DNA of 64,000 bases from Bacillus inaquosorum KCTC 13429 (GCF_000332645.1 NZ_AMXN01000001.1:764375-828374), one strand, 5' to 3'. Positions 26,688 to 35,545 are shown, counted from the stretch's first letter. Notes: generated from the sequence alone by a model not told the origin. A program made the numbers and translations.

Positions 26688-26750
26688 TTATAGGGCCATT
26701 GATACGCTTCCCTCTTTTAATTGTACCCTTTTCATTTTATTGCACTTCAT
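26688..26750 (-). CDS. tet(L) leader peptide, 20 aa
   Basis: ATG 26748-26750 after GGGGGAG opens MKCNKMKRVQLKEGSVSMAL, ending at TAA 34 bases before the tetL GTG. It matches the known Tet(L) leader pattern (MKCN...RVQLKEGS) closely. In studied tet(L) genes drug-slowed translation of the leader favours reinitiation at the structural gene. Bases 26751-27020 further upstream hold an AT-rich promoter region with TATAAT at 26785-26790 on the - strand. Confidence 0.85.
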   Translation of the reverse strand: MKCNKMKRVQLKEGSVSMAL

Positions 26751-27019
26751 AATAACTCCCCCTACATTTGATTGATATGTCCTTATTATATATAGACTAA
26801 GGTTTAAACTTTTACTATTTTATACAACAATTTGGCCCGAATGTGGAACAAGAAAAAATTTTAATAAGCCCAAAAGTAAACTCACCAAAATTTTATTCAT
26901 TTTTCTCTCCGGTGGCATAATGAAACATTATATTATGTTTTTGCATCTCTTTTATCAATAAACAGTCAGTTATTGTATTTGTTTTTGGTTACTGTGGTAA
27001 CCTGAATATAACCAAATTG

Positions 27020-27221
27020 GAAAGAAGATGATCCCATGACAAAGAAAAATAAACCCAATAGATTAATCGCTGAGAAGTCTCCTTATTTACTTCAACACGC
27101 CCACAACCCTGTGGACTGGTTCCCTTGGGGAGAAGAAGCCTTCGAAAAAGCAAAACGCGAAAACAAGCCGGTTTTGGTCAGCATCGGTTATTCGACTTGT
27201 CATTGGTGCCATGTCTATTAA
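27020..27221 (+). pseudogene. Truncated yyaL 5' repeat R3
   Basis: This copy also begins with the shared ribosome site (GGAAAGAAGATGATCCC, ATG at 27036) and repeats yyaL residues 1-60, including [17 protein letters not shown] and the full STCHWCHV, then ends with Tyr and TAA. It is the longest fragment copy. Divergence among copies is mostly at third codon positions. Confidence 0.9.
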
Positions 27222-27333
27222 AGTAACCAAAATAGACAACCAAGGATCATTGAGTGCAAATCCCTGTGATTTTTTCAAAGATGGAATGAGAGAGAAGAAA
27301 GTAACCGTAAGTAGTTGGAGGGATGATTGAAGT

Positions 27334-27696
27334 ATGTTAACAAGAGAAGATATCTTTAAACACGTCAAAGAAAAATACGGTACATCGCCTGATTACCCGT
27401 GGAAGAAATACCCACACTATGCTGCTTTGAGACATGAGTCAAACAAAAAATGGTACGGTCTTATAATGAATGTTCTCCCGGAAAAATTGGGATTTGATAG
27501 AAGTGATGAAATAGATATTCTGAATCTAAAATGTCCTCCTGAAATAAGTGATAGTTTAAGAAATGGGGAAAATATCCTTCCTGGATATCATATGGATAAG
27601 GAACATTGGATTTCACTTATTTTGGAACGTACAGATCCAGAAGGAGAAATTTATTACTTAATCGAGCAAAGCTTTAATTTAACCAAATCAAGCTAG
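27334..27696 (+). CDS. yyaQ: MmcQ/YjbR-family protein YyaQ
   Basis: A 120-residue protein of the MmcQ/YjbR (DUF419) family, CyaY-like fold with DNA-binding-type surface: start TREDIFKHVKEKYG, then YPHYAALRHESNKKWYGLIM and LPGYHMDKEHWISL. Precise role unknown. TTGGAGGG lies upstream of the ATG. It fills the short cassette between repeats R3 and R4. In 168 a yyaQ is also near tet(L), by memory. Confidence 0.82.
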   Translation: MLTREDIFKHVKEKYGTSPDYPWKKYPHYAALRHESNKKWYGLIMNVLPEKLGFDRSDEIDILNLKCPPEISDSLRNGENILPGYHMDKEHWISLILERTDPEGEIYYLIEQSFNLTKSS

Positions 27697-27903
27697 ATTA
27701 GTGGGCACTTTCATTTTAGGACATTGTTCTTCTCTCTATGCTACCAACGCTACTTAAAACTCTCTGGGTGTTAGTTGAAGAAGAAAGTACTGTTAACCGC
27801 CCATCATATATTATGAGTACTGATTTTCTCAAGTAAAACATTTCAAGAAAACCTGAATTTTTTCTGTAAAGCAACGTTATGACAACATGTCGAACGTAAC
27901 TAA

Positions 27904-27938
27904 ATTCGGCTATTCGACATGTCATTGGTGGCATAGGA
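27904..27938 (+). repeat. Short yyaL repeat R4
   Basis: TTCGGCTATTCGACATGTCA followed by TTGGTGGCAT matches yyaL codons for GYSTCHWCH; only the 3' end of the repeat remains. The next ~65 bases resemble those after R0. Otherwise 27697-28144 shows no convincing gene or RNA. Confidence 0.7.
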
Positions 27939-28144
27939 TCTTTTTTATATTAGATGCACACAACAACTTCATCCAAATACAAAAAACGAATGGGAACTAT
28001 ATACTAGTTGTTTTTTTATTTACAGTCTAAACAAAGTAAAGGAAGTATTACTTGAATAACTTCTACTCTCCAAACGATAGCTAGCCTTGGCCTATTCTAA
28101 AGAACATTGTCATTTATGCAAATTAGGAAACTAATTTATCATAG

Positions 28145-28981
28145 CTAGCCTTCAATTAAACGTTTTAACTTAAGCTCAGTTTCAGTATCCTCAACTGGAG
28201 TATAGACGCTGCATCTTAAATCAGTATCCCCATGCACTTGTAATGAAGTAAGATTAAACAACATTTTACCTACCTTAGCATGACGAAACTCAATTAATAC
28301 TTCAGGAGCAGAGCTTATCTCATTTTCATTCCAAATTTTACGAAACTCAGGATATGCCTGTTCCATTTCTTGTATAAATTGCTCATACCAGTCATCAGCC
28401 ACATACTGTCCATAATACGTTCTAAATATTGCGATATATCCTCTAACAAAATGCTCCCAATTCACTGCTAAACTTTTAAATTCCTTTCTTGCGAATAGTA
28501 AGCGTATTATATTCCTTTCTGCCGGATTGATTTGTTCAAAATCCAAAAATACATTAGCTGCTGCTTGATTCCACCCAACAATCTGACTTCTTCTATCTGA
28601 TATAATCGTTGGGCAATAACGAAGTTCCTGCAAAATTTTCACTAAAGCCGGACTGATTTCCTTCTCCTTCTCATTTATAAAGGGTTGTTTCACTCCTTCC
28701 TCTAACGCTAGAGCATACAAATATCTCCTTTCATCGTTATTTAATTGTAATGCTCGAGAAATAGCATCTAATACCGAAGTAGATACTTTTATATCTCTGC
28801 CTTGTTCTAACCATGTATACCAAGTAAGACTTACACCGGCTAGTTGAGCCACTTCTTCTCTTCTTAGTCCTGGTGTTCTTCTGCGGGTTCCTACAGGTAA
28901 ACCAACCATTTGGGGAGTAATTTTCGAACGTTGGTTCTTTAGAAATTCTGATAAAGCTTGAAGTCTTGTTTCAGGTTTCAT
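28145..28981 (-). CDS. XRE-family regulator with MmyB-like ligand-binding domain
   Basis: A 278-residue regulator. A helix-turn-helix at ~25-80 contains the family signature RRTPGLRREEVAQLAGVS and TWYTWLEQGRD. It is followed by a PAS-like MmyB/MltR ligand-binding domain (~100-270; LRYCPTIISDRRSQIVGWN). I remember an MltR structure with a bound fatty acid, which would fit the neighbouring fabF paralog. GGGAG precedes the ATG. It is divergent from that gene across a 103-base region carrying two TAGGATAA direct repeats. Confidence 0.85.
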   Translation of the reverse strand: MKPETRLQALSEFLKNQRSKITPQMVGLPVGTRRRTPGLRREEVAQLAGVSLTWYTWLEQGRDIKVSTSVLDAISRALQLNNDERRYLYALALEEGVKQPFINEKEKEISPALVKILQELRYCPTIISDRRSQIVGWNQAAANVFLDFEQINPAERNIIRLLFARKEFKSLAVNWEHFVRGYIAIFRTYYGQYVADDWYEQFIQEMEQAYPEFRKIWNENEISSAPEVLIEFRHAKVGKMLFNLTSLQVHGDTDLRCSVYTPVEDTETELKLKRLIEG

Positions 28982-29014
28982 TAAGATCTCCCTTTAAAAT
29001 AGTATTAATTATAC

Positions 29015-29044
29015 TAGGATAAACAACAACTTGTAATAGGATAA
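29015..29044. promoter_or_regulatory. Two TAGGATAA direct repeats, candidate regulator site
   Basis: Copies at 29015-29022 and 29037-29044 are 22 bases apart (about two helical turns) in the divergent promoter region between the MmyB-type regulator and the fabF paralog. Confidence 0.45.
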
Positions 29045-29084
29045 CACAATAGCTAAAGTTAATAAAAACAAGGAGGGAATTATC

Positions 29085-30317
29085 ATGAAAAGAGTTGTCA
29101 TTACTGGAATGGGAGTTATTTCTCCACTAGGAAATGATGTAAATAGCTTTTGGAATCAACTAGTTAAAGGACACTCGGGAATATCTCTAATTGATTCTTT
29201 TGATACTGCTGATTATAAAACAAAGATAGCTGGAATAGTTCGTGATTTCGATGCAGATGAAATATTGGGGAGAAAAGAAGCAAAACGATTAGATCGTTTT
29301 AGTCAGTTTGCCTTAGCAGCAGCCGAACAAGCATTAGAAAATTCACAATTACAGTTACAAAATGTTGATCTTGAACGTTTAGGGGTATATGTTGGTTCAG
29401 GAATCGGAGGCATACAATCGCTTGTTGATAATGTGAATGTATTAAATAAACGAGGTCCCGCGAGAGTAAGCCCTAGCCTTGTACCAATGATGATTTCAAA
29501 TGCAGCTGCGGCCCAAATAAGCATAAAATTAGGAGCACAAGGACCATCATTATCACCAGTCACAGCCTGTTCAATCGGGAACACCTCTATTGGTGAAGCT
29601 TTCAATGCTATCCGAAATGATGAAGCAGATATTATATTTGCCGGTGGAGCAGAAGCTGCAATCACACAGTTATCTTTGGCTAGTTTTGGAAACGCCCATG
29701 CACTATCTACAAGAAACCAAGAGCCAAGTCGAGCCAGCCGTCCATTCGATACAGATAGAGATGGCTTTGTTATGAGTGAAGGCGCAGGTATCTTAGTATT
29801 AGAATCATTAGAAAACGCTATTCTTAGAGATGCGCCGATATTATGTGAAGTAGTGGGGTACGGAGCTAGTTCAGATGCTCATCATATGGTAGCATCACAC
29901 CCAGAAGGTAAGGGTGCCTACTTAGCAATGAAAAAAGCATTGAGAAGTGCAAATATATCAACAGGTGAAATTGATGTTATTAGTGCTCATGCAACAAGTA
30001 CACAAGTAGGTGATCGTTCAGAAGTTCTAGCTATTAAGAAATTATTTGGTGAACATTCACGTGAAATTCCAACAACTGCAAACAAGTCAATGACTGGGCA
30101 CATGCTTGGTGCTGCTGGCGGAGTAGAAGCAATTGCTTTAGTGGAAAGTTTGAGACGAGGAATTATTCCGCCAACTATTAATGTAGAGAATCAAGATCCA
30201 GATTGCAACTTAGATGTTGTATCAGAAGCGAGACACCTTCCATTGAAATATGGGCTATCAAATTCTTTTGGTTTTGGAGGACATAATTCAGCAATCTTGT
30301 TAAAGCATTACGATTGA
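29085..30317 (+). CDS. Accessory beta-ketoacyl-ACP synthase II (FabF paralog)
   Basis: A 410-residue condensing enzyme of the KAS II family. The catalytic triad is complete: Cys in TACSIGNTSIGEAF (~residue 163), His in SAHATSTQVGD (~303) and His in MTGHMLGAAGG (~338), and the C-terminal FGFGGHNSA loop is normal. The usual AHGTST is AHATST here, and the usual ACATGTNSIGDAF is changed. It differs clearly from the housekeeping FabF I remember, so it is a second copy. AAGGAGGG precedes the ATG. Base composition looks more AT-rich than yyaL next to it, suggesting transfer. It could serve special lipid synthesis or bypass FabF-targeting inhibitors. Confidence 0.85.
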   Translation: MKRVVITGMGVISPLGNDVNSFWNQLVKGHSGISLIDSFDTADYKTKIAGIVRDFDADEILGRKEAKRLDRFSQFALAAAEQALENSQLQLQNVDLERLGVYVGSGIGGIQSLVDNVNVLNKRGPARVSPSLVPMMISNAAAAQISIKLGAQGPSLSPVTACSIGNTSIGEAFNAIRNDEADIIFAGGAEAAITQLSLASFGNAHALSTRNQEPSRASRPFDTDRDGFVMSEGAGILVLESLENAILRDAPILCEVVGYGASSDAHHMVASHPEGKGAYLAMKKALRSANISTGEIDVISAHATSTQVGDRSEVLAIKKLFGEHSREIPTTANKSMTGHMLGAAGGVEAIALVESLRRGIIPPTINVENQDPDCNLDVVSEARHLPLKYGLSNSFGFGGHNSAILLKHYD

Positions 30318-30356
30318 AGACCCATCTTTATAGTTCAAAGGTGAAATAATGAATCT

Positions 30357-30384
30357 ATCAAGGGTTTATAGCCCTTGATTTTCA
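30357..30384 (+). terminator. Terminator after the fabF paralog
   Basis: ATCAAGGG (30357-30364) pairs with CCCTTGAT (30372-30379), followed by TTT. It insulates yyaL from the cassette. Confidence 0.65.
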
Positions 30385-30488
30385 TTATGGAATACCTCAC
30401 AGACAAATTATGACGGGCCTCAGCTATCTGGTATATTAAATAGAGGAAAGAGAATACTTAAAAAAACATTTAGAAAGAAGGTGATCCC

Positions 30489-32558
30489 ATGCCAAATAAA
30501 AGTAAACCCAATAGATTAATCAATGAGAAATCACCATACTTACTCCAACACGCCCACAACCCCGTAGACTGGTATCCCTGGGGAGAAGAAGCCTTCGAAA
30601 AAGCAAAACGCGAAAACAAGCCGGTTCTCGTCAGCATCGGCTATTCAACATGCCATTGGTGCCACGTCATGGCCCACGAAAGCTTCGAGGACGCAGAAAT
30701 CGCACGCCTTCTCAATGAACGGTTTGTGGCGATTAAAGTCGACCGGGAAGAGCGGCCTGATGTGGATTCTGTTTATATGAGAATCTGCCAGCTGATGACC
30801 GGGCAGGGCGGCTGGCCGCTGAATGTGTTTATTACGCCTGATCAGAAGCCGTTTTATGCGGGTACATATTTTCCAAAGACAAGTAAATTTAATCGTCCCG
30901 GTTTTGTTGATGTGCTTGAGCATCTGTCTGAGACGTTTGCGAACGATCGCGAACATGTCGAGGATATTGCGGAGAACGCCGCTAAACATTTGCAGACCAA
31001 AACAGCTGCAAAATCAGGCGAAGGCCTTAGCGAGTCAGCAACTCACCGGACATTCCTGCAGCTTGCCAACGGGTTTGATACGATCTACGGCGGCTTCGGA
31101 CAGGCTCCAAAATTTCCGATGCCCCATATGCTGATGTATTTGCTTCGTTATCATCACAATACGGGGCAGGAGAATGCTTTATACAACGTGACAAAAACGC
31201 TGGACAGCATGGCGAATGGCGGCATTTACGATCATATTGGCTATGGATTCGCCCGTTACTCGACCGATGACGAGTGGCTCGTTCCCCACTTTGAAAAAAT
31301 GCTGTACGACAATGCACTGCTGCTGACCGCTTATACAGAAGCCTATCAGGTCACGCAAAACAGCCGGTATAAAGAGATTTGCGAGCAGATCATCACGTTC
31401 ATTCAGCGGGAAATGACCCATGAGGATGGAAGCTTTTTCTCCGCTTTAGACGCGGACACAGAAGGAGAAGAAGGAAAATACTACGTGTGGTCAAAGGATG
31501 AAATCTTGAAAACGCTCGGAGACGATCTCGGAACGCTGTATTGCCAAGTATATGACATCACTGAAAAAGGGAATTTTGAAGGCAAGAATATTCCGAATCT
31601 GATTCACACAAAGCGGGAACAACTCATAGCTGATGCCAGTTTAACTAAGGAAGAGCTTAACCTCAAGCTCGAGGACGCAAGACAACAGCTCTTGAAGATA
31701 CGCGAAGAAAGAACTTATCCGCATGTCGATGATAAGGTGCTGACCTCATGGAACGCGCTGATGATCGCTGGACTCGCCAAAGCGGCAAAGGTATACCAGG
31801 AACCGAAATATCTCAGCTTGGCGAAAGACGCCATCACATTTATTGAAAACAAGTTAATCATCGACGGCCGTGTAATGGTCCGATATCGAGACGGCGAAGT
31901 GAAAAACAAAGGCTTCATCGACGATTACGCTTTTCTCTTATGGGCTTATCTGGATCTCTATGAAGCTTCGTTTGATCTTTCTTATTTACGAAAAGCGAAG
32001 AAACTGACAGACGATATGATCGGCTTATTTTGGGATGAGGAGCATGGCGGATTCTATTTCACCGGACACGATGCAGAAGCCTTAATCGTCCGGGAAAAAG
32101 AAGTATACGACGGCGCTATGCCTTCCGGAAACAGCGTGGCAGCCGTTCAGCTGCTGCGTCTCGGACAGGTTACAGGCGACTTATCACTGATTGAAAAAGC
32201 GGAATCGATGTTTTCCGTATTCAAACCGGACATCGACGCGTATCCGAGCGGCCATGCTTTCTTTATGCAAAGCGTGTTAAAGCATCTGATGCCTAAAAAA
32301 GAAATCGTTATTTTTGGCAACGCAGACGATCCAGCCAGAAAACAAATCATAACTGCACTTCAAAAGGCCTTTAAGCCCAACGACTCTATTCTGGTGGCAG
32401 AGCATCCTGATGAATGCACAGACATTGCGCCATTCGCGGCAGACTACCGCATCATAGACGGCAAAACAACCGTGTATATTTGCGAAAACTTCGCCTGCCA
32501 GCAGCCGACAACAAATATCGAAGAAGCCATCCAAACACTAATAAGCAGCAGGGATTAA
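30489..32558 (+). CDS. yyaL: Thioredoxin-domain protein YyaL (DUF255/SPATA20 family), intact copy
   Basis: A 689-residue full-length protein. The N-terminal thioredoxin-like DUF255 domain (~5-165) carries [15 protein letters not shown] with a Cys-x-x-Cys motif. The remaining ~500 residues form an (alpha/alpha)6-type toroid like N-acylglucosamine 2-epimerases/glycosidases ([29 protein letters not shown]). The function of the family is unsettled. Its first ~57 codons and ribosome site recur as partial copies at 22.5, 23.0, 25.0, 27.0 and 27.9 kb. The stop overlaps the convergent yyaK stop by two bases. Confidence 0.93.
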   Translation: MPNKSKPNRLINEKSPYLLQHAHNPVDWYPWGEEAFEKAKRENKPVLVSIGYSTCHWCHVMAHESFEDAEIARLLNERFVAIKVDREERPDVDSVYMRICQLMTGQGGWPLNVFITPDQKPFYAGTYFPKTSKFNRPGFVDVLEHLSETFANDREHVEDIAENAAKHLQTKTAAKSGEGLSESATHRTFLQLANGFDTIYGGFGQAPKFPMPHMLMYLLRYHHNTGQENALYNVTKTLDSMANGGIYDHIGYGFARYSTDDEWLVPHFEKMLYDNALLLTAYTEAYQVTQNSRYKEICEQIITFIQREMTHEDGSFFSALDADTEGEEGKYYVWSKDEILKTLGDDLGTLYCQVYDITEKGNFEGKNIPNLIHTKREQLIADASLTKEELNLKLEDARQQLLKIREERTYPHVDDKVLTSWNALMIAGLAKAAKVYQEPKYLSLAKDAITFIENKLIIDGRVMVRYRDGEVKNKGFIDDYAFLLWAYLDLYEASFDLSYLRKAKKLTDDMIGLFWDEEHGGFYFTGHDAEALIVREKEVYDGAMPSGNSVAAVQLLRLGQVTGDLSLIEKAESMFSVFKPDIDAYPSGHAFFMQSVLKHLMPKKEIVIFGNADDPARKQIITALQKAFKPNDSILVAEHPDECTDIAPFAADYRIIDGKTTVYICENFACQQPTTNIEEAIQTLISSRD

Positions 32559-33454
32559 GACCCTTGCTGCTTACTTTGTGATTTCTTATGGTACCACAAC
32601 GCGATTCCCGCAAAAACAAGGTTGACCGCTATCGTAAATAAAGCCTCCCACATCGGGTTCCCCCGCGTAACCGTAAATAAAGAGGGAATTCCTCCATATA
32701 CACTGTTTTTTTCTGTGATAAACATACACAAAAACATATTATTCGCGGCATGGGCGCCAAGTGAGATTTCAATACTGCCTGTTTTAATCGTGTAATAGGT
32801 CCACACAAAACCAAATGTTAAATACTCAATTCCTGCCCAGACAGCGCCATTGTTCATCTCTGGATTCGCAAAATGCAATACGCCAAACAAGCCACCGACA
32901 ACCAATGTCAAAATAAGAGGATTTTTCGTCACTCTCCCGAAAGCTTGAAGCAAAAATCCTCTGAAAAACAGTTCCTCAGCTGAGGTTTGAAACGGAACCA
33001 AAATGAGGGCAGCCGCTAGCAGCCAGATAAACCGTGATGCATCAAACTCCTGCATTGAATAGCTGCCAGGATGAATCGCAAAATCAATCAATTGCACGGC
33101 GATCATCAGCAAGAAATAAGCAATAAAGCCAAAGAAAATTCTCCGCCAATTGATCTTTGCATTCGGTGTAATCACAGTTCGGAAAGGCCGTTTCAGAATA
33201 AAGCGAACAGCCAGCCATACTCCTGGAATCGCAAACAAATAAATAACATGAGACAAATAAAGATCAACCAGAGGATCACTCAGCACAGCTTTATCCACAT
33301 CAAACGTGATATCGGGATTCACAATAACCGTAAACAGTATCGCGAAAAGGTAAGCAATATTCCCGAATACATATAACCCTACCATCACCAAAAAGGCGAA
33401 AAAATATCTCCACAACGTATTGTTTCCTTCTATAGGACGGATAAATGAATTCAT
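32555..33454 (-). CDS. yyaK: CPBP-family intramembrane protease YyaK
   Basis: A 299-residue membrane protein with about eight helices, belonging to the CAAX protease/bacteriocin-processing (CPBP, ABI) family. The catalytic-type motifs EELFFRG (EExxxR), FGVLHFA (FxxxH) and the later HAANN are all present. Such proteins process or protect against peptides; the target is unknown. ATG 33454 is preferred over an upstream TTG within the Shine-Dalgarno region. Convergent and slightly overlapping with yyaL, with a hairpin spanning both ends (32541-32574). Confidence 0.87.
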   Translation of the reverse strand: MNSFIRPIEGNNTLWRYFFAFLVMVGLYVFGNIAYLFAILFTVIVNPDITFDVDKAVLSDPLVDLYLSHVIYLFAIPGVWLAVRFILKRPFRTVITPNAKINWRRIFFGFIAYFLLMIAVQLIDFAIHPGSYSMQEFDASRFIWLLAAALILVPFQTSAEELFFRGFLLQAFGRVTKNPLILTLVVGGLFGVLHFANPEMNNGAVWAGIEYLTFGFVWTYYTIKTGSIEISLGAHAANNMFLCMFITEKNSVYGGIPSLFTVTRGNPMWEALFTIAVNLVFAGIALWYHKKSQSKQQGS

Positions 33455-33680
33455 TCCTTCTATGTCTCTTCCTTTCAATGAGAATATTACTATATATTTG
33501 CATAATTTGGTCTATGAATCTACTGTTTTGGAAATCTTTTTAGCAAAATGAACATAAAAAGTGCGAATTTAGTTCTTCCATCTAGTGATTTGAACTCTGT
33601 CGCCAATGAATCAAGATACTTATAATATTCCCAAGAGGGGAATTTTCAGTCTTTTCTTACTACTCAAAAGGGGGTTTTTT

Positions 33681-35036
33681 ATGAATACGATCTTCAAACA
33701 GAAGAACACACATCCTTTCTCAAACGCAGCGAATCGTTTAGACCGCCTTCCGATTTCTCGCGTTCACTTCCAAGTATTAACCGCTCTCGGCATTGTTTAT
33801 TTCTTCGATCTTGCAGATTTATTTACCCTCAGCAATGTAGCGCCGGCACTGATCGAGCATTGGGGCATCCCGCTTTCAACCATTGCCAATGTAACGGCGG
33901 CTTCGTTTTTAGGCATGTTTTTAGGCGCATCACTGGGAGGAAGGCTGTCTGATCGAATTGGCCGAAAAAAGGCCTTAAATCTTTTTGTGTTCGTTTTCTC
34001 AATCGCATCGCTATGCAATGCAGCAGCATGGGACATCCCGTCTTTAATGACTTTCCGTTTTCTCACCGGGTTTGGTGTCGCAGCGGCCATGGTCATTACC
34101 AATAGCTATTTGGCGGAATTTTTCCCTTCCAGTGTCCGCGGAAAATATATTTCTTTCTGTGCCATGATTGGATTGATCGGCGTTCCGATCACCAATATTG
34201 TGTCTGCCTTTGTCATTCCGCTCGGTTCATGGGGATGGAGGCTTGTATTTGTATGGGGTGCCGTCGGCCTTATTTATTTTTTCTTTATTCGCCGTCTGGA
34301 AGAGTCACCCCGCTGGCACGAAAATCGCGGTGAATATGCGAAAGCCGATGCGATCCTCAATCGAATTGAGGAGCAGGTTGAACAGGAGAAAGGCCCGCTT
34401 CCGGCACCAGCTCAGCCTAAAGTAAGCGAAACTGTTCAGAAACATGCGGGTTACGCAGGATTATTGAAAGGAAGAAACCTCAAAATCACCATCGTTTTAT
34501 CTGCTGTATGGATTTTTGAAACGTTTGGATTTTACGGATTTGCCTCATGGGTTCCCAGCCTGCTAAAAAGCAATGGCGTTACAATGGAAAATACATTGTG
34601 GTATAACGTACTGCACTCCGTCGGCGCTCCTCTTGGCGCATTGTTTGGTTCGATGATTTCTGAAAAGTTTCAGAGAAAATGGATTTTAGCCGCCAGCGCG
34701 TTTTTGACGGCCATCGCCGGTCTCTTATATGGCATGACTTTTATTCCGATCATGATTATTGTGTTTGGTTTTATCGTCAATATCACGGAACGGGTTTTCA
34801 CCTCGAACTTATACGCTTATACGTCAGAACCTTATCCGACTGAATACCGCTCGTCTGGCAGCGGTTTAGCCTATGGCCTCGGCCGCTTTTCAAACATTTT
34901 CGGCTCATTGCTCGTCGGGTTTATCGCCGTTCAGCTCGGCTATGTCAGCGTCTTCTTATTTATCGGCGGCTGCTGGCTCGCATGCTCCGTGCTGTTAATC
35001 TGCTTCGGCCCTAATACGAATGCAAAACAGATTTAA
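33681..35036 (+). CDS. yyaJ: MFS transporter YyaJ
   Basis: A 451-residue, 12-helix major facilitator of the sugar/aromatic-acid porter type: motif GGRLSDRIGRKKAL between helices 2 and 3, and a long central loop (~residues 210-240) rich in Glu/Gln/Pro. YyaJ is similar to niacin and aromatic-acid transporters, but the substrate is not provable here. ATG 33681 follows AAAGGGGG. Convergent with yyaH across a terminator. Confidence 0.87.
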   Translation: MNTIFKQKNTHPFSNAANRLDRLPISRVHFQVLTALGIVYFFDLADLFTLSNVAPALIEHWGIPLSTIANVTAASFLGMFLGASLGGRLSDRIGRKKALNLFVFVFSIASLCNAAAWDIPSLMTFRFLTGFGVAAAMVITNSYLAEFFPSSVRGKYISFCAMIGLIGVPITNIVSAFVIPLGSWGWRLVFVWGAVGLIYFFFIRRLEESPRWHENRGEYAKADAILNRIEEQVEQEKGPLPAPAQPKVSETVQKHAGYAGLLKGRNLKITIVLSAVWIFETFGFYGFASWVPSLLKSNGVTMENTLWYNVLHSVGAPLGALFGSMISEKFQRKWILAASAFLTAIAGLLYGMTFIPIMIIVFGFIVNITERVFTSNLYAYTSEPYPTEYRSSGSGLAYGLGRFSNIFGSLLVGFIAVQLGYVSVFLFIGGCWLACSVLLICFGPNTNAKQI

Positions 35037-35068
35037 AAAAAGTCAGTGCGGATCTGCCGCACTGATCT
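35033..35068. terminator. Terminator between yyaJ and yyaH/maa remnant
   Basis: TCAGTGCGG (35043-35051) pairs with CCGCACTGA (35057-35065). The A-run on the left gives a T-run on the - strand, so it mainly ends leftward transcripts. Confidence 0.75.
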
Positions 35069-35070
35069 TA

Positions 35071-35106
35071 CTACAATTCCTTCAACATCCTCGCAGGGTT
35101 TCCGCA
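35071..35106 (-). pseudogene. maa: C-terminal scrap of a hexapeptide acetyltransferase (maa)
   Basis: Directly after the yyaH stop, the - strand reads CGNPARMLKEL then TAG. GNPAR followed by (M/V)(L/I)K is the usual C-terminal end of maltose/galactoside O-acetyltransferases. By memory, strain 168 has maa between yyaH and yyaJ. Only ~11 codons and the terminator remain, so nearly the entire gene seems deleted. Confidence 0.5.
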
Positions 35107-35109
35107 ATG

Positions 35110-35490
35110 TCAAATTGTAATCTCAATCAAATTTCCTTCATCATCTTCAATCACACTTTCATAGTAACCGTCTCCAGTTGTCCTTGGGCCGTTGACTACT
35201 GCGAAACCATCCTTCTTCAATCGATCAGTCAGTTCATCAACCTTCTCCCGGCTTCCAACAGAAAAGGCAATGTGCGCCCAGCCTGTCATCGTTTGTGAAG
35301 GCGGATCAGTCACATTTCCTTTTTTCATAATTTCCAGCCTTGCTCCGGAATCAAACGTAATAAAATAAGACTTAAAATCTTTTTTCTCATTATGATACAA
35401 ATCATTCGCTTTTCCATTAAAATACGTTTCATAAAAAGCCTTCATTCGCTCTAAATCTTTGACCCAGATCGCTGTATGTTCAATCCGCAT
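35110..35490 (-). CDS. yyaH: VOC-superfamily protein YyaH
   Basis: A 126-residue glyoxalase/bleomycin-resistance-fold protein: the start [17 protein letters not shown] gives the first His, then AHIAFSVGS, and the C-terminal [10 protein letters not shown] supplies the terminal Glu ligand. Probably metal-dependent, substrate unknown. ATG 35490 follows GGAGGAGG. Followed immediately by the maa scrap and a terminator. Confidence 0.88.
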   Translation of the reverse strand: MRIEHTAIWVKDLERMKAFYETYFNGKANDLYHNEKKDFKSYFITFDSGARLEIMKKGNVTDPPSQTMTGWAHIAFSVGSREKVDELTDRLKKDGFAVVNGPRTTGDGYYESVIEDDEGNLIEITI

Positions 35491-35545
35491 TTCTTCCTCC
35501 TCCTTCACCTTCAATGAAGTTATAAGGTATGAAATGCATTTCAGT

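Noticed and set aside
27716..27934. Leftward frame of 72 codons in the gap after yyaQ
   Set aside because: It crosses repeat R4 in antisense, lacks a ribosome site and has no recognisable content.
30350..30378. Nine-codon frame with a ribosome site after the fabF paralog
   Set aside because: It overlaps the intrinsic terminator hairpin and is too short to support without expression data.
22521..30660. CRISPR array or integron as explanation for the repeats
   Set aside because: The repeats are long (up to ~190 bases), protein-coding in origin and spaced by whole genes of 0.7-2.7 kb; no integrase or attC-type hairpins are visible.
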